64,000 bases of DNA from Batillaria attramentaria (GCA_018292915.2 JACVVK020000205.1:452001-516000), one strand, 5' to 3'. Shown: positions 53,726-64,000, counted from the stretch's first letter. The notes: generated from the letters alone by a model not told the origin. A program made the numbers and translations.

Positions 53726-55519
53726 ATGAGAGAGAATACAGTACTCGGTTCTTTCCTGAGATTAGCGCTGGTGCCTTTAGTCCTGTTACAAAGCAACTTA
53801 GCGAACAAAAGCACCAGTTTCACTTGGCAGATTGGTACCACCGTGTCTGGCAATCTTTACACAGACACTGAGACAACCATTGAAAGTCTTCCCTTTGACC
53901 AGGGCGGGTTTTCAGAATACACACCGTACGAACCTGCGCTTGGTTCTACTGGTATCCACAAATCAGTTAGTTCTCACACATCCCTAACCGTGGCCAAGGA
54001 AGACCCGAAAAACGACGCGTCAACCAACCTTCAGAGTGACGTCACCAGCCGGTCAGTATCTCGACCTGCACCTACTGACGTCACAGAACAGATTATAAGG
54101 AGTGACAGCGAGTCAACCAGTCAACCATCAGCCTCACACGTAGCTACGTCCCCTAAGCCAGAAACTGGAGATGATGGTAGAGTGTGGTACAGGGACTCCG
54201 AGGTGAGACGCATCGTTAGGGTGTACACAGTAACCACTAGTCCTGTGCCATTCCTGTCCCGGGGGGAGGGGGGGGGGAGCCGGGGTGGCCGAATGGTAGA
54301 GCGTTGGACTTCAAATGCTCGGGGGGGGGGGGGGGGAGCCGGGGTGGCCGAATGGTAGAGCGTTGGACTTCAAATGCTCGGGTCGCGAGTTCGAATCCCG
54401 GCTGGGGCCAAATTTTTGTGCTGGCTCTTTCATCGTTGCTCCGTCTTTGATATCACCCGTATGTGGTGGAAAAGGACTTTAAAACACCCACCCCACCCAC
54501 CCTTGTTCCATGGGCCGCGCTTCTCTAGCCCCTGCAACGACCCCAAAATCGGGCTAACCGAGATCGGGCTGAGCTTAGTAACGCCCAAGAAGGAAAAATA
54601 AATCAAAATACCCGGTGACAAGGAAAGTGGACAGTTGCGAACAACTTTGAGGTCCCGCGATGAAGCGATGAAAACTGTCGCATTCGCCAGCACAGTACAT
54701 TTTCAGCCTGTTAGAGAATATTTCCTGCATGACTTGTTCCCCGTGCATACACAGACCCGCAGCATGCATGCGTTTTCCGTGGCAGCTTTGTGCTCTGTCG
54801 CGAAAAATGCGTGCTTGTTGCGGCAAAGGAGACAAGTCATGCAGGCAATACTTCTTAGGCATTACAAAGCTCAGCCCGGTCTCGGTTAGCTCGATTTGGG
54901 CGTCGTTGCAGGGGTAGGAGAGAAACGCTGCCCCTGGAACAGGAATGGTCCTGTGCTACACGTGCACAGGGTGTGAAGTCATAGCGACTGCATCAAGATA
55001 ATTATGTTTGTCGTTGTTGTTGTTTGTTTTTCACTATAGCTGTTACAGAGAAGCAACCAAACTTACACATGTAATGTGTCAGGTTAAAACTTTTGCTCTG
55101 GTGTCTATCTAGTGGCACATAGGTCTACACAGACTCGGGTGTCTGTCTAGTGGCACACATGTCTACACAGACTCGGGTGTCTGTCTAGTGGCACACAGGT
55201 CTACACAGACTCGGGTGTCTGTCTAGTGGCACACATGTCTACACAGACTCGGGTGTCTGTCTAGTGGCACACAGGTCTACACAGACTGGGGTGTCTGTCT
55301 AGTGGCACACATGTCTACACAGACTCGGGTGTCTGTCTAGTGGCACACAGGTCTACACAGACTCGGGTGTCTGTCTAGTGGCACACATGTCTACACAGAC
55401 TCGGGTGTCCGTCTAGTGGCACACAGGTCTACACAGACTCGGGTGTCTGCCTAGTGGCACAAAGGTCTTTTGTTGAAGAGCACTTAAAGCACACAGCTAA
55501 TGAAATCTTTAGCGTTGGA

Positions 55520-55584
<65 letters not shown>

Positions 55585-58500
55585 CGTTCTGGTTTGGGTA
55601 GTCCGAACCTGCCCGCTATAATTATGTTAAGACTGGTTAACAAGAACATGTCACTGCACACCAGTAGGAGCCACTTCAAGCCACTATAATGCAAGGTGCG
55701 AGCCTTCATCATTTGGCCTAGACTGCCGCAAATTGCATACTAGTGGCTTGAAGTGGCTCCTAGTGATGTGAAGATTTCACGGCTTTTAAGAGTTATAGCA
55801 CTTCTGAGCTGGATGATGTCGTTGAAACCTACACGATACACCACAAAACTCGTGTGAACTACTTGCACATGTATCTGCTATGTCTGTTCACTCCTACGAC
55901 CTGCAACATCAGGGACTGTATCGTGTCAACCTTACCGCATGCACAAAAGTCCACATGACAGTTCCGGACGAGGGAGTTGTTGAAATAAGCGGGAACATCA
56001 CTACGTCGACGGAGCGCCGATGCTATCTCGAGCTGCTCACATCAAGCTTCAGATTTCTCTCGGCAGTCGTTGAGAAGTTTCACCAAGAACTTGTTGGTGG
56101 GCTGCCCGACAGAGTTGATGTGCCCCTGATCATTGGTAGCAAAGGAATGAACAAGTACTGGCTTTATAATGACGTCGCGTTCGCTCACCCGTTTGTTGTT
56201 TGTTCAACTTCGATGGCGATGCGCGTTATGATAAGAGCTGACCCTAACGTCAGGCAACAGTTCCTCAAGCTTCGTTTCCTCAGTTCGAACTACCCAGGCG
56301 TCAGAACGCTCCCGCAAGTCGTCATGTCACCCACAAGTGGTTACATCGCTAGTTTTGCTTTTGACGGGCAGACGCATTACGCAGACGACACACGGGCTGA
56401 TGTGTCCTTGACATTAACCTCCAATCAGGTGGTAATGATCAGTTTTCCTCATTTCCATCTGGAAGATGGAGCTCCTAGGTGTCACTCTGACCAAGTGTAT
56501 GTGTACGAACATACCATTACCCAAGGAGGACAGTCCTCCTTGAAAACTTTGTACAGCTGCGGATATGCTGATATTTCTCCGCGCATGTACAGCACTAACA
56601 TCTCAATAGGTTTTGATTCTGATCGCTCGGGAACAGCAACTGGTTTCAAGGTGCTGTACTCCATCCACCCCGCACATCAGGCGCCTAAACTGGAGTCGGA
56701 CAGCGGTCTCTTCAACTGTTCCGTTCCACACTACGACAGCTTCCGACTTCACTTCCACTGTAACCTGGCCATAGAGTGTGTAGCAGGTGAAGATGAGAGG
56801 GACTGTCCCTACACCAGCACCGCATGTGGTCAGGGCTTCATTGACGCAGGTAACAAATGTTACCGTTACGTCACTGTCAAAAAAGAGATCACGTGGTACG
56901 ACGCTTACGAACAGTGCAGAAGTTTTGGTCAGAGACTGGTCAGTCCCCGGACCCCTAGTGAGTGGAAGACGTTCAAAACAATCCTCGACTTTGGGAAGAA
57001 AACCTTTGGCGTCTTTGTTGGTCTGACAACCTCCCCGTCCAACATGGCCTCCATGTACAGAGAGGTCTGGCAGTGGGTAGACCAGACCATGGCGTTTTAC
57101 CTCAATGCTCGCGGAAGCAAACTGTCCAAGACAATGTGTGCCTACATTCCCCCTGTCTACACAGACTTGTTGCAACCTATAGGTTGTAGTACTCCCATAT
57201 ATGCGCACTCTCTGCTTTGTGAGAAAGACAAACACTTTAACTCCACAGTCAGATATGACGTCGCGCAAGGAGTTACAAATCCACCATCGTCCTCGACGGT
57301 CGTGTGTCTGCACCATATCGCACTGGTGACATGCCGCGAAGGTCACATGACGCGGGGCTTCCTGTCATGTGACCCAGAGGCTAACTGTGGAGCCTCACAC
57401 AACATGATCTCGTGCTCGACGCCAACATCTGTGGACATGGCCATGTTTGCCTGTGACAGCGGTTTTCTGACAGTGCATTATACGCAGGTCTGTGACCATA
57501 GACGGGACTGTCTGGACGCATCTGACGAAGCGTTTTGTGTCTTCAGTGCCTGCCCAGAGCGACGCTGTAAAAACCGACAGTGCGTATCGGCTGATGAGTG
57601 GTGTGACGGTATGCAGCACTGTAGTGACGGTTCGGACGAGGAGTGCATCCAGTTCGTTACCCGTGTAGCGCCCTCTGTCCCCCCACCGGCTGTGGTCACT
57701 CTAGACGGACATGGGAGGTACGCCATCCGGGCACTTCACCAAGATGACCCTTGTCCCATGACGCATTTCCGGTGTCAGGAGGGTTACTGCCTTCCGATCT
57801 ACTTGCGCTGTAATGGTGTTTTCGATTGTCCGGGTCTCGAGGATGAAAGAGACTGTGACATCTACACTTGTCCCGGGTTCTACCGCTGTCGAGCTTCCAG
57901 AGTATGTCTGCACAGAGACCATGTTTGTGACGGCGTGTTCCAGTGTCCTCAGCAGGACGACGAGTTGCTGTGTGCAGTCAAGTGTCCAAAGACATGCTAC
58001 TGTCAGGGGTTGGCGTTTGATTGCAATCAGACCTTTCCGGCCAGGTCCTACCCCGACCTTCGCTACCTAGATGCAAGCACTTCCGGCATGACGCTCAACG
58101 ATCTGGATGAAAACAGTTACCTGGTGAGACTGAGTCTGTCAGCGTGCGGTTTGATGACGTTATCTACCGTAACCCTCCCCAACCTGAGGTGGTTGGACTT
58201 GAGTGCCAACGCTCTCATCAGCGTCAACATGCAGACTTTTGCCAGCATGAGAAACCTGCGTGCCCTTAGTCTGTCGGACAATCCCTTGACGTCCTTGACC
58301 AACAGCGGAGCGGACTGGTCGCAGCAGCGCCTCCACACCTTGGACCTGTCTCTGACGAAGCTCGACACTTACAACGGGCGGGTTCTGGCGACGTTTCCTA
58401 ACGTACGAAGTTTGAACATTTCTCACGGTGCCCTCACTACCATCACCACAGATGGGTTCTTCACCACACCTGATCTTCAGGAGCTCGACGTGAGACAGTC

Positions 58501-59710
58501 TCCACTGGAAGAGTTTCCACGCCATTTGCTGACAAGACTCACTTCTTTAGACTTTGTCTACGCCAGTAACTTCAAGCTGTGTTGTCCCGCGGTTATACCG
58601 AAGAATCTAAACCCGAACAACTGCCACGCTCCAGTGGACGAGATATCGTCGTGTGACGACTTGCTGCGGTCCAGTGCGTACCGCGCGTGCCTGTGGGTCA
58701 TGGGTGCCCTGACCATTATTGGAAACGTTGGATGTTTTGCTGCACGTATCCTCCAGAAAGAAGCAGCCAAAACCGGATTCCACGTCTTCGTCACGAACCT
58801 GACTCTGGCCGACTTCATAATGGGCGTTTACCTGGCCATTATAGGCGCTGCTGATCTGGTGTACAGCGGTAAGTACTTATGGAATGATAAACTCTGGAAA
58901 GGCAGCGTAGCGTGCAGTGCGGCCGGCTTCTTGTCTCTGTTGTCCAGCGAGGTGTCGGCCTTCTTCATCTGCCTCATCACCCTCGACAGATTCCTCGTTC
59001 TCCGGTTTCCCTTTAGCGCGATCCGTTTCCGTCCACGTTCTGCCATGGTGGCGTCTGCGGTTCTCTGGGTCCTTGGCTTCGTTCTGGCTTTCGTACCCTT
59101 GTTACCTGTGACGTCAGAGTGGGAGTTCTACAGCCAGACCGGCATCTGCGTCCCGCTTCCTATCACGCGAAGGTCATTTAAGGGTCAAAGGTATTCCTTC
59201 GGGGTCATAGTCGTGTTCAACTTTGTCCTTTTCATACTCATTGCCTCTGGCCAGGTCCTCATTTTCGCCGCGGTACGCAAGAACTCTATCTCCAAGAGTA
59301 ACCAAGACAACCAGGACGCCACCATCGCTCGCCGCCTGACCACAATCGTGCTGTCCGACTTCCTGTGCTGGTTCCCCATCGGCTTGCTGGGGCTGCTGGC
59401 CTCCGCAGGGATCCCTATCTCCAGTGAAGTCAACATCGGCATGGCCATTTTCATTTTGCCTTGTAATTCAGCCCTGAACCCCTTTCTCTACACCTTCAAC
59501 GTGTTTATGGAGAAGAGGAGAAAGGCAGCAGAAGCACGCTTGTTGCAGCAGCTGATTCGCAAAGCCGGGACCCTGACCACGGATACGGTCCAAGCAAAAA
59601 CGCGGACCAAGATGTTGTGTGGCACGCAGACTCAGAGCGACGATTCGCAAAGCCGGGACTCTGATCACGGATACGGTCCAAGCAAAGACGCGGACCAAGA
59701 TGTTGTGTAG
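53726..59710 (+). CDS. GRL101-like GPCR with CUB-like, C-type lectin-like, LDLa and LRR ectodomain
   Basis: Two coding exons, 53726-54202 and 55913-59710, both phase 0 (donor GAG/GTGAGA; acceptor after a pyrimidine tract ..CAACATCAG), give 1424 residues. Exon 1 has a signal peptide (LRLALVPLVLLQSNLA) and a Ser/Thr/Pro-rich stalk. Exon 2 encodes, in order: two CUB-like regions (~165-430), a degenerate LDLa, a C-type lectin-like domain (~462-590) without EPN/QPD, four LDLa modules (e.g. CDGMQHCSDGSDEEC), an LRR N-cap (CPKTCYCQGLAFDC), about eight LRRs, and a rhodopsin-like 7TM from ~1084. Family marks are NLTLADFIMGVYL, ITLDRFLVL (DRF for DRY, Asp1184) and NSALNPFLY. It belongs to the LDLa/LRR receptors near Lymnaea GRL101 and relaxin receptors; the ligand is unknown. 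Confidence 0.92.
54276..54506 (+). mobile_element. SINE-A with duplicated 5' head
   Basis: GGGAGCCGGGGTGGCCGAAT to CAAATGCTCGG occurs twice in a row (about 54277-54325 and 54337-54382), separated by a G tract. The body and tail follow once. Confidence 0.88.
54508..54942. mobile_element. fold-back element with ~90-bp imperfect inverted ends
   Basis: The left part (CCCCTGCAACGACCCCAAAA, GAGATCGGGCTGAGCTTAGT) pairs with the right part (AGCTCAGCCCGGTCTCGG, TGGGCGTCGTTGCAGGGG). The middle also has TGCATGACTTGT / ACAAGTCATGCA. No ORF. Confidence 0.82.
55085..55475. repeat. 38-bp minisatellite with alternating (76-bp) variants
   Basis: About ten units of GTGTCTGTCTAGTGGCACAC plus CAGGTCTACACAGACTCGG. 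CACAGGT and CACATGT alternate strictly along the array. Confidence 0.95.
55645..55795. mobile_element. small fold-back MITE, copy 3 (reverse)
   Basis: AGTAGGAGCCACTTCAAGCC pairs with GGCTTGAAGTGGCTCCTAGT. It ends about 118 bp before the GPCR exon 2 acceptor. Confidence 0.8.
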
Positions 59711-59893
59711 CACGCAGACTCAGAGCGACGATTCGCAAAGCCGGGACTCTGATCACGGATACGGTCCAAGCAAAAACGCGGACCAAAATGTTGTGTAGCA
59801 CGCAGACTCAGAGCGACGATTCGCAAAGCCGGGACTCTGACCACGGATACGGTCCAAGCAAACACGCGGACCAAGATGTTGTGTAGCACGCAG
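59555..59893 (+). repeat. 88-bp tandem repeat spanning the GPCR stop codon
   Basis: GCAGACTCAGAGCGACGATT recurs at 59626, 59714 and 59802, with a variant at 59890. The first copy and a half is coding, the rest is 3' UTR. 88 is not a multiple of three, so successive copies are read in different frames. Confidence 0.95.
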
Positions 59894-59937
59894 AGTCATA
59901 CCGACGCATTAGAATGAAATGATCTACATACAAACCC

Positions 59938-60112
59938 GGGGAACCGGGAGAGCCGAATGGTAGAGCGTTGCACTTTCATCGCTCGGGTCGTGAATTCGAA
60001 TCCCGACTGGGGGGCCAAATATTTGTGTTAGTCTTTTTCTCGTTGCCCCGTCTTTGATATCACCCATACGTGTGGAAAAGGGCATTGAAACTCCCCTGCA
60101 CCCACCCACCCC
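59938..60112 (+). mobile_element. SINE-A
   Basis: Head GGGAACCGGGAGAGCCGAAT, body, tail CACCCACCCACCCCC, in the probable 3' UTR or flank of the GPCR. Confidence 0.88.
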
Positions 60113-60139
60113 CACATCACACCCAATATTATTCCCCAA

Positions 60140-60335
60140 CCTCCTGGCGCAACTAATCGAATGTCGAGCTACAGATCGACAGGTCACAGGTTCAAATCCC
60201 AACCGATATGTGTAAGACTAGCATTTGTACATGTCTCCACCTGCGGGTAGTCGAGTGGCTCAACTAGTAGAACGTCGGACTAAAGATCTGCAGGTCACAG
60301 GTTCTAGCAGGTTCTAGTCCCGACCGCGGCAAGAC
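60140..60335 (+). mobile_element. two tRNA-like head fragments of another SINE type
   Basis: CTACAGATCGACAGGTCACAGG..CAAATCCC and GGACTAAAGATCTGCAGGTC..GTTCTAGTCCCGACC resemble A and B box regions, but neither folds convincingly as a tRNA by eye. Confidence 0.45.
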
Positions 60336-60472
60336 TTAAGTGCTCGGTGGGGACGGAGGGGGATGGGATGGGGGAGGGGGAGGGATCTCTGTGTTTCCCA
60401 GCTTTATGTTCCCGGCACATGCTAAAAAATACTCACTATAAATCATTGTGTGCCGTTCGTCTGATTCTTTTT

Positions 60473-60478
60473 AATAAA
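60473..60478 (+). terminator. possible polyadenylation signal AATAAA
   Basis: TTTTTAATAAAACGG, about 760 nt downstream of the GPCR stop. Confidence 0.35.
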
Positions 60479-60566
60479 ACGGTGCTATTAATTTGACGCA
60501 TCTGTTTGTATGGCCTGTGACTGTGTGCGCTGGATGTGAAATAGAGGGTGCTTGATTTTATGCCGG

Positions 60567-60569
<3 letters not shown>

Positions 60570-60627
<58 letters not shown>
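60570..60627. repeat. (GT)n microsatellite
   Basis: Pure (GT)n of about 58 bp. Confidence 0.95.
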
Positions 60628-60629
<2 letters not shown>

Positions 60630-60751
60630 TCGATTTGCATTTATATAGTTTTCTTTTTGTCTAGTTTTTGTCTCTATCGTGTCGCGCGAAAGTAAGTTCA
60701 CGCACGCATGCACGCACGCACAATTTGCTGATTATTCATCTCGACCAACGA

Positions 60752-60930
60752 AACCCGGATCGATAGCCGAATGGTAGAGCGCTGGACTTTCAATGCTCGG
60801 GTCTTGAGTTCGATTCCCAGCCGGGAACCCAAACATTTGTACTGGCCTTTTTTTTTTTTTTGGTCGTTGCCCCGTCTTTGATATCACCAATATGTGAGGG
60901 AAAAAGGACGTTAAACCCCAAAGCTACAAA
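60752..60930 (+). mobile_element. SINE-A
   Basis: Head ATCGATAGCCGAATGGTAG, box B GAGTTCGATTCCC, body GTTGCCCCGTCTTTGATATC, tail GGACGTTAAACCCC then A-rich. CTCGACCAA before and after suggests a target duplication. Confidence 0.88.
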
Positions 60931-60967
60931 AAAAAAAATCTCGACCAAAGTAATTTTTTGTACATAC

Positions 60968-61300
60968 CTCTACATGGCGTTCCAAACTGGAGAGTCTTTC
61001 CAGAAGGCGATCATTTTCAGCCCTGTGTGACGACAACTGCGTCTTCAGCAGAGAATTTTCCCTTTCCAGCACATCAACCCTATCCACAACGCGATCATTT
61101 TCAGCCCTGTGTGACGACAGCTGCGTTTTCAGCGCAGAATTTTCTTCTTCCAACGCTTCAACCCTTTGTAGAATGTCTTTCAGAATGGGTCCTAACTCTT
61201 GGTCCTTCAACGCCGTTCCAGTAAGAGTACCATGCCCTTGAACCGCCGATGAAATCAACGCAGTCCACAAGAGAAAGCACCTGACGATAACTAGGGTCAT
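60968..61300 (-). CDS. first exon: signal peptide plus coiled coil (secreted protein)
   Basis: ATG at 61300 (minus strand), 111 codons, ending GAG/GTATGT at phase 0. MTLVIVRCFLLWTALISSAV is a signal peptide. The rest is heptad-rich, with two near-identical 28-residue units (ENSALKTQLSSHRAENDR and ENSLLKTQLSSHRAENDR). Such N-termini precede C1q, fibrinogen-like or short-chain collagen C4-like domains in molluscs. The only matching downstream exons here on this strand are those at 42831-45436, which begin with a coiled-coil exon at a different phase, so one exon is missing if this is the same gene. It could instead belong to a neighbour whose other exons were not found. Confidence 0.75.
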
Positions 61301-61689
61301 GTTGATGGCTGGACAACAGCCTCTGTTGTCTGAACAACTTCACTAAACTATATGTTACAGGTTACAACGGCACAGGTTTCGTCCAAGATAAGATGTTTGC
61401 GCAGTACCACATGTCTGTTTCCCTTGCTGATTATGGGGTCCATGTGGGAGAGAGAGACAGTGGTGCGTTTCAGGGGACGAAACTTCGTGCAGCGATCCTT
61501 CTTTGTGTAGCTGACAGACAGGGTATCCTCCCTTAGTAGGATGTACGGCTGCAGCAGTGAACTGCGACTGCGAGGTGAGGCCTGTGTGCCAAACCGCCTA
61601 GTTGTTTGACTCCGGGGCTCTTCTATCGTCAAGCTGCATTGACCCAGGGCACTTTCAGCCTCAAGCTGCTTAGACCTGGGGTGCTTTCT

Positions 61690-61885
<196 letters not shown>

Positions 61886-62756
61886 TACCGTAATTGCTGT
61901 GCTCGACGATTATTTCATGTTTAACTTCCCTGTCATTCTGCCACCAGCAGCGATCAAAGTCGACCAGGAGGGTACAGGTTAATATGCTTGTACAGGAAAC
62001 ACGAGTAGGCCCACAGTTTGCTTACCCACATTACAATGTCCCTGTCATAACTCGAATGCCACGAAGGTCAGTCACGTTATTTAGCTTAACCGGCTACAAG
62101 TTTGATTTGCTGTTGAAATTTAACTTTGAGGAGGGAGGATGGGGGTGGGGGGAACGGTGAGGGTGGGGGGGGGGAGTCGATAGGTTTTCGCTGTAGCTGC
62201 TCTGGTTGGTGTGTCGTTTGTCTTGTACCAACGGAGGAATGAGACAATGCCAAACGATAACTGTCAGGGAAATAAAGTTCTGTTCTGTTCACCCCTGATT
62301 TGTCGTCGTTGTGGTTGTTGCCTTTACTGTTGTTGCTGGTATTGTCAAATTGCGAAAAAAAGGGAGTATATTTTCACCTAGTCCGATTTATCTTGTCTGT
62401 AGAGTTTCTAGCATACCTATCTAGTTCACCTATCTTAACACCCCCCTCCTTCCCCCTCCCCTTCCAACTGGATGTAGCGATTTTGTTTGATGGTGTGTTT
62501 GTTTGTTTGCTTGCTTGTTTTGTTTTGATTTGTTTTATAACCTCTGGCTTTTAATTTAGTTTTTCTTGGATTTGGGAAAGTTTTGGTATGGTTTGGTTGA
62601 CTTTGGTTTGGTTTGCATTTCGTTTCGTTTATTTCGTTTTCATTTTCGTTTTACTCAGTGGTGTTTATAATTTCGGCAGATATACATCACACTCGGGTGC
62701 CAAAACAGAACCTGACAAACACTTCATTTTCTAAGCGTTACAACAAACCTAAATAG

Positions 62757-62758
<2 letters not shown>

Positions 62759-62793
<35 letters not shown>
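62759..62793. repeat. (AC)n microsatellite
   Basis: Short (AC)n tract. Confidence 0.93.
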
Positions 62794-62796
<3 letters not shown>

Positions 62797-62859
62797 GCTT
62801 CACGACTCAGGCAATACAGCCAGGCCAAAATTCACCTCACAGCTCCGTCGCGCGTAAGT

Positions 62860-63000
62860 GGCCCTTTCATTGGTTACACCGTTCACGTGCGCACGCGACA
62901 AGCGCGAGAACGAGCCCCTTGCTTACGCCAGCGCTCGCTCTCTCGTCTCTCTCTCTTTCTCTCTCTCGGATCAATGTCAGCCAACCGTTCCTACAATTAG
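62860..63000 (+). promoter_or_regulatory. possible promoter region of a downstream gene
   Basis: A locally CpG-rich stretch with ATTGGTTA (inverted CCAAT), GTTCACGTGCGC (E-box type CACGTG) and a CTCT-rich run at 62938-62970. Composition differs from the surrounding AT/GT-rich DNA. Inference only. Confidence 0.3.
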
Positions 63001-63329
63001 AGAGGGGGACAGGTCGTGTTCGCGAGCAGTGTTCGACTTGCTGGCTGGTTGTCGCGAGGAGAGAAAACTTGCCACAAGTTGTGTAAGGAAGTTGTGTGTG
63101 TGTGTGTGTGTGTGTGTGCTACAACTCAGCTGGTCTGAACTGTTTCTGTGTCGGCGCTAGTTCACCACTGCAGTGTGCGTACTGCGGTCTCAAGTGTGGT
63201 ATACTAACTGTGAAAGTTCCCAAGACTTTGCAACTCTCAGGACTCTTTGGAACTGGTTGTTTTTAAGTCAAGACAGGCGGATTACTTGATACAGTGTTGT
63301 GAAGACTGTGGAAGACTTGGTGCAAAAGG
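63001..63329 (+). other. possible 5' UTR exon of a gene continuing past the window
   Basis: Moderately GC-rich sequence without a long ORF, ending CTTGGTGCAAAAG followed by the strong donor GTGAGTGTTT at 63330. No coding start seen before the donor. Confidence 0.35.
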
Positions 63330-63786
63330 TGAGTGTTTTCTTTGTTGTTATTGTTGACTAGTTATGAACTAAACATTTTAGTGCTGTGAAGAAATACGTC
63401 TTATAACAGAGATATTCATTTTTTCAACTTATAGTAAAGGCTATGTATTCACAGGTATAGTACGCTACTGTGAATTGTACATGTATACTGTTACACACTA
63501 TCCCAGGATACTATTCCTATCGTTCAACATAGTTTATATGTATTGACAGGTATAGTATAGTGCCGTTACATCAGTGTAAACTGTTAGACACCATTTCAGG
63601 ATTCTATTCCTATATTCAGCATAGTCTATATCTAATGAAAGCATAGAGACAAGTTGTTTAGTAAGCTAAGCGAGTAACATAGAACATTCACTACACAAAG
63701 CTTCTGGCGTTTGTCCAGCTTTTTCATATTACATTTCTTCTTCTCAATCATTCACATGGTAACAATATTGTCTGTACATTTGCGTG

Positions 63787-63861
<75 letters not shown>

Positions 63862-64000
63862 CTTGCGTTGACAGTTCTTGGTTCAACCGTTTCCACCATG
63901 AAACCTTTTAGTTTTTAAATTACTACAGCATGTGACAGTGCGTGCGAGCGTGCTTGCGCGCGTGCGTTTGAGGGTGTGTGTGTGTGTGTGTGTGTGTGTG
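63330..64000. other. putative intron, microsatellites at the end
   Basis: A diverged ~100-bp duplicated pattern (GTACATGTATACTGTTA../GTGTAAACTGTTAGACAC.., each followed by AGGAT.CTATTCCTAT) lies at 63450-63640. (GT)n is at 63789-63860 and from 63975 to the end. Confidence 0.6.

Larger units (their letters stand above)
54203..55912 (+). other. single intron of the GPCR gene
   Basis: Holds a SINE-A with a doubled head, a fold-back element, a 38-bp minisatellite, (AC)n at 55521-55582 and a small fold-back MITE. An ATG at 55880 is in frame with exon 2 but lies in this intron's acceptor region. Confidence 0.8.

Noticed and set aside
55880..55912. ATG at 55880 as start of a one-exon GPCR
   Set aside because: The stretch 55880-55912 reads as polypyrimidine tract and acceptor (..CAACATCAG), no signal peptide follows this ATG, and the upstream exon 53726-54202 has a signal peptide, a donor and the same phase.
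61348..61632. 94-codon minus-strand ORF upstream of the coiled-coil exon
   Set aside because: Lacks an ATG near its start and has no recognisable domain; more likely 5' flank or UTR.

Overview
The window looks like marine mollusc DNA, most likely gastropod. The evidence is intron-rich genes with GT-AG splice sites, very dense (GT)n/(AC)n microsatellites, many tRNA-derived SINEs, several MITE families, a LINE remnant, and gene families typical of molluscs: a GRL101-like LDLa/LRR GPCR, a short-chain collagen C4-like secreted protein, and a receptor tyrosine phosphatase with EGF and fucolectin-like ectodomain modules. No bacterial operon, CRISPR array, rRNA gene or credible stand-alone tRNA gene is visible. 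Assignment below phylum is inference. All gene models were built by hand from reading frame, splice motifs and phase matching; no alignment or transcript was available.

Layout. (1) 150-4495, + strand: the last four exons of a gene for a SAM-domain protein rich in tyrosine motifs; its 5' part lies outside the window. (2) 5.4-11.1 kb: intergenic, dominated by a tandem segmental duplication (5467-7602 and 7603-9318) carrying a long SINE, a fold-back MITE and (GT)n tracts. (3) 11105-38072, + strand: a complete 29-exon receptor-type protein tyrosine phosphatase of 1587 residues (signal peptide, EGF-like module, two fucolectin-like domains, four EGF-like modules, TM, active D1, altered D2, and a tail with eight Y-x-N motifs). 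Its introns hold SINEs, MITEs and LINE fragments. (4) 38.1-42.8 kb: intergenic repeats. (5) 42831-45436, - strand: the 3' exons of a short-chain collagen C4-like gene, with a 41-bp minisatellite in an intron. A likely first exon (signal peptide plus coiled coil) lies at 60968-61300, so the gene may span the GPCR. (6) 45.4-53.7 kb: minisatellites, low complexity and a jockey/CR1-type LINE with a nested SINE. (7) 53726-59710, + strand: a two-exon GRL101-like GPCR of 1424 residues (CUB-like, C-type lectin-like, LDLa, LRR, 7TM). (8) 61.3-64 kb: microsatellites and a possible promoter plus 5' UTR exon of a further + strand gene.

How the genes might relate. The SAM protein carries YxxM, YxN and YxxL motifs, and the phosphatase ends in a repeat array of YGNV motifs that fit the Grb2-type SH2 consensus (pY-x-N). 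Both therefore look like phosphotyrosine-signalling proteins, but only adjacency links them. The phosphatase tail array, the frame-shifted 88-bp repeat that sets the GPCR C-terminus, and the probable antisense nesting of the GPCR inside the collagen C4-like gene are the most unusual points.
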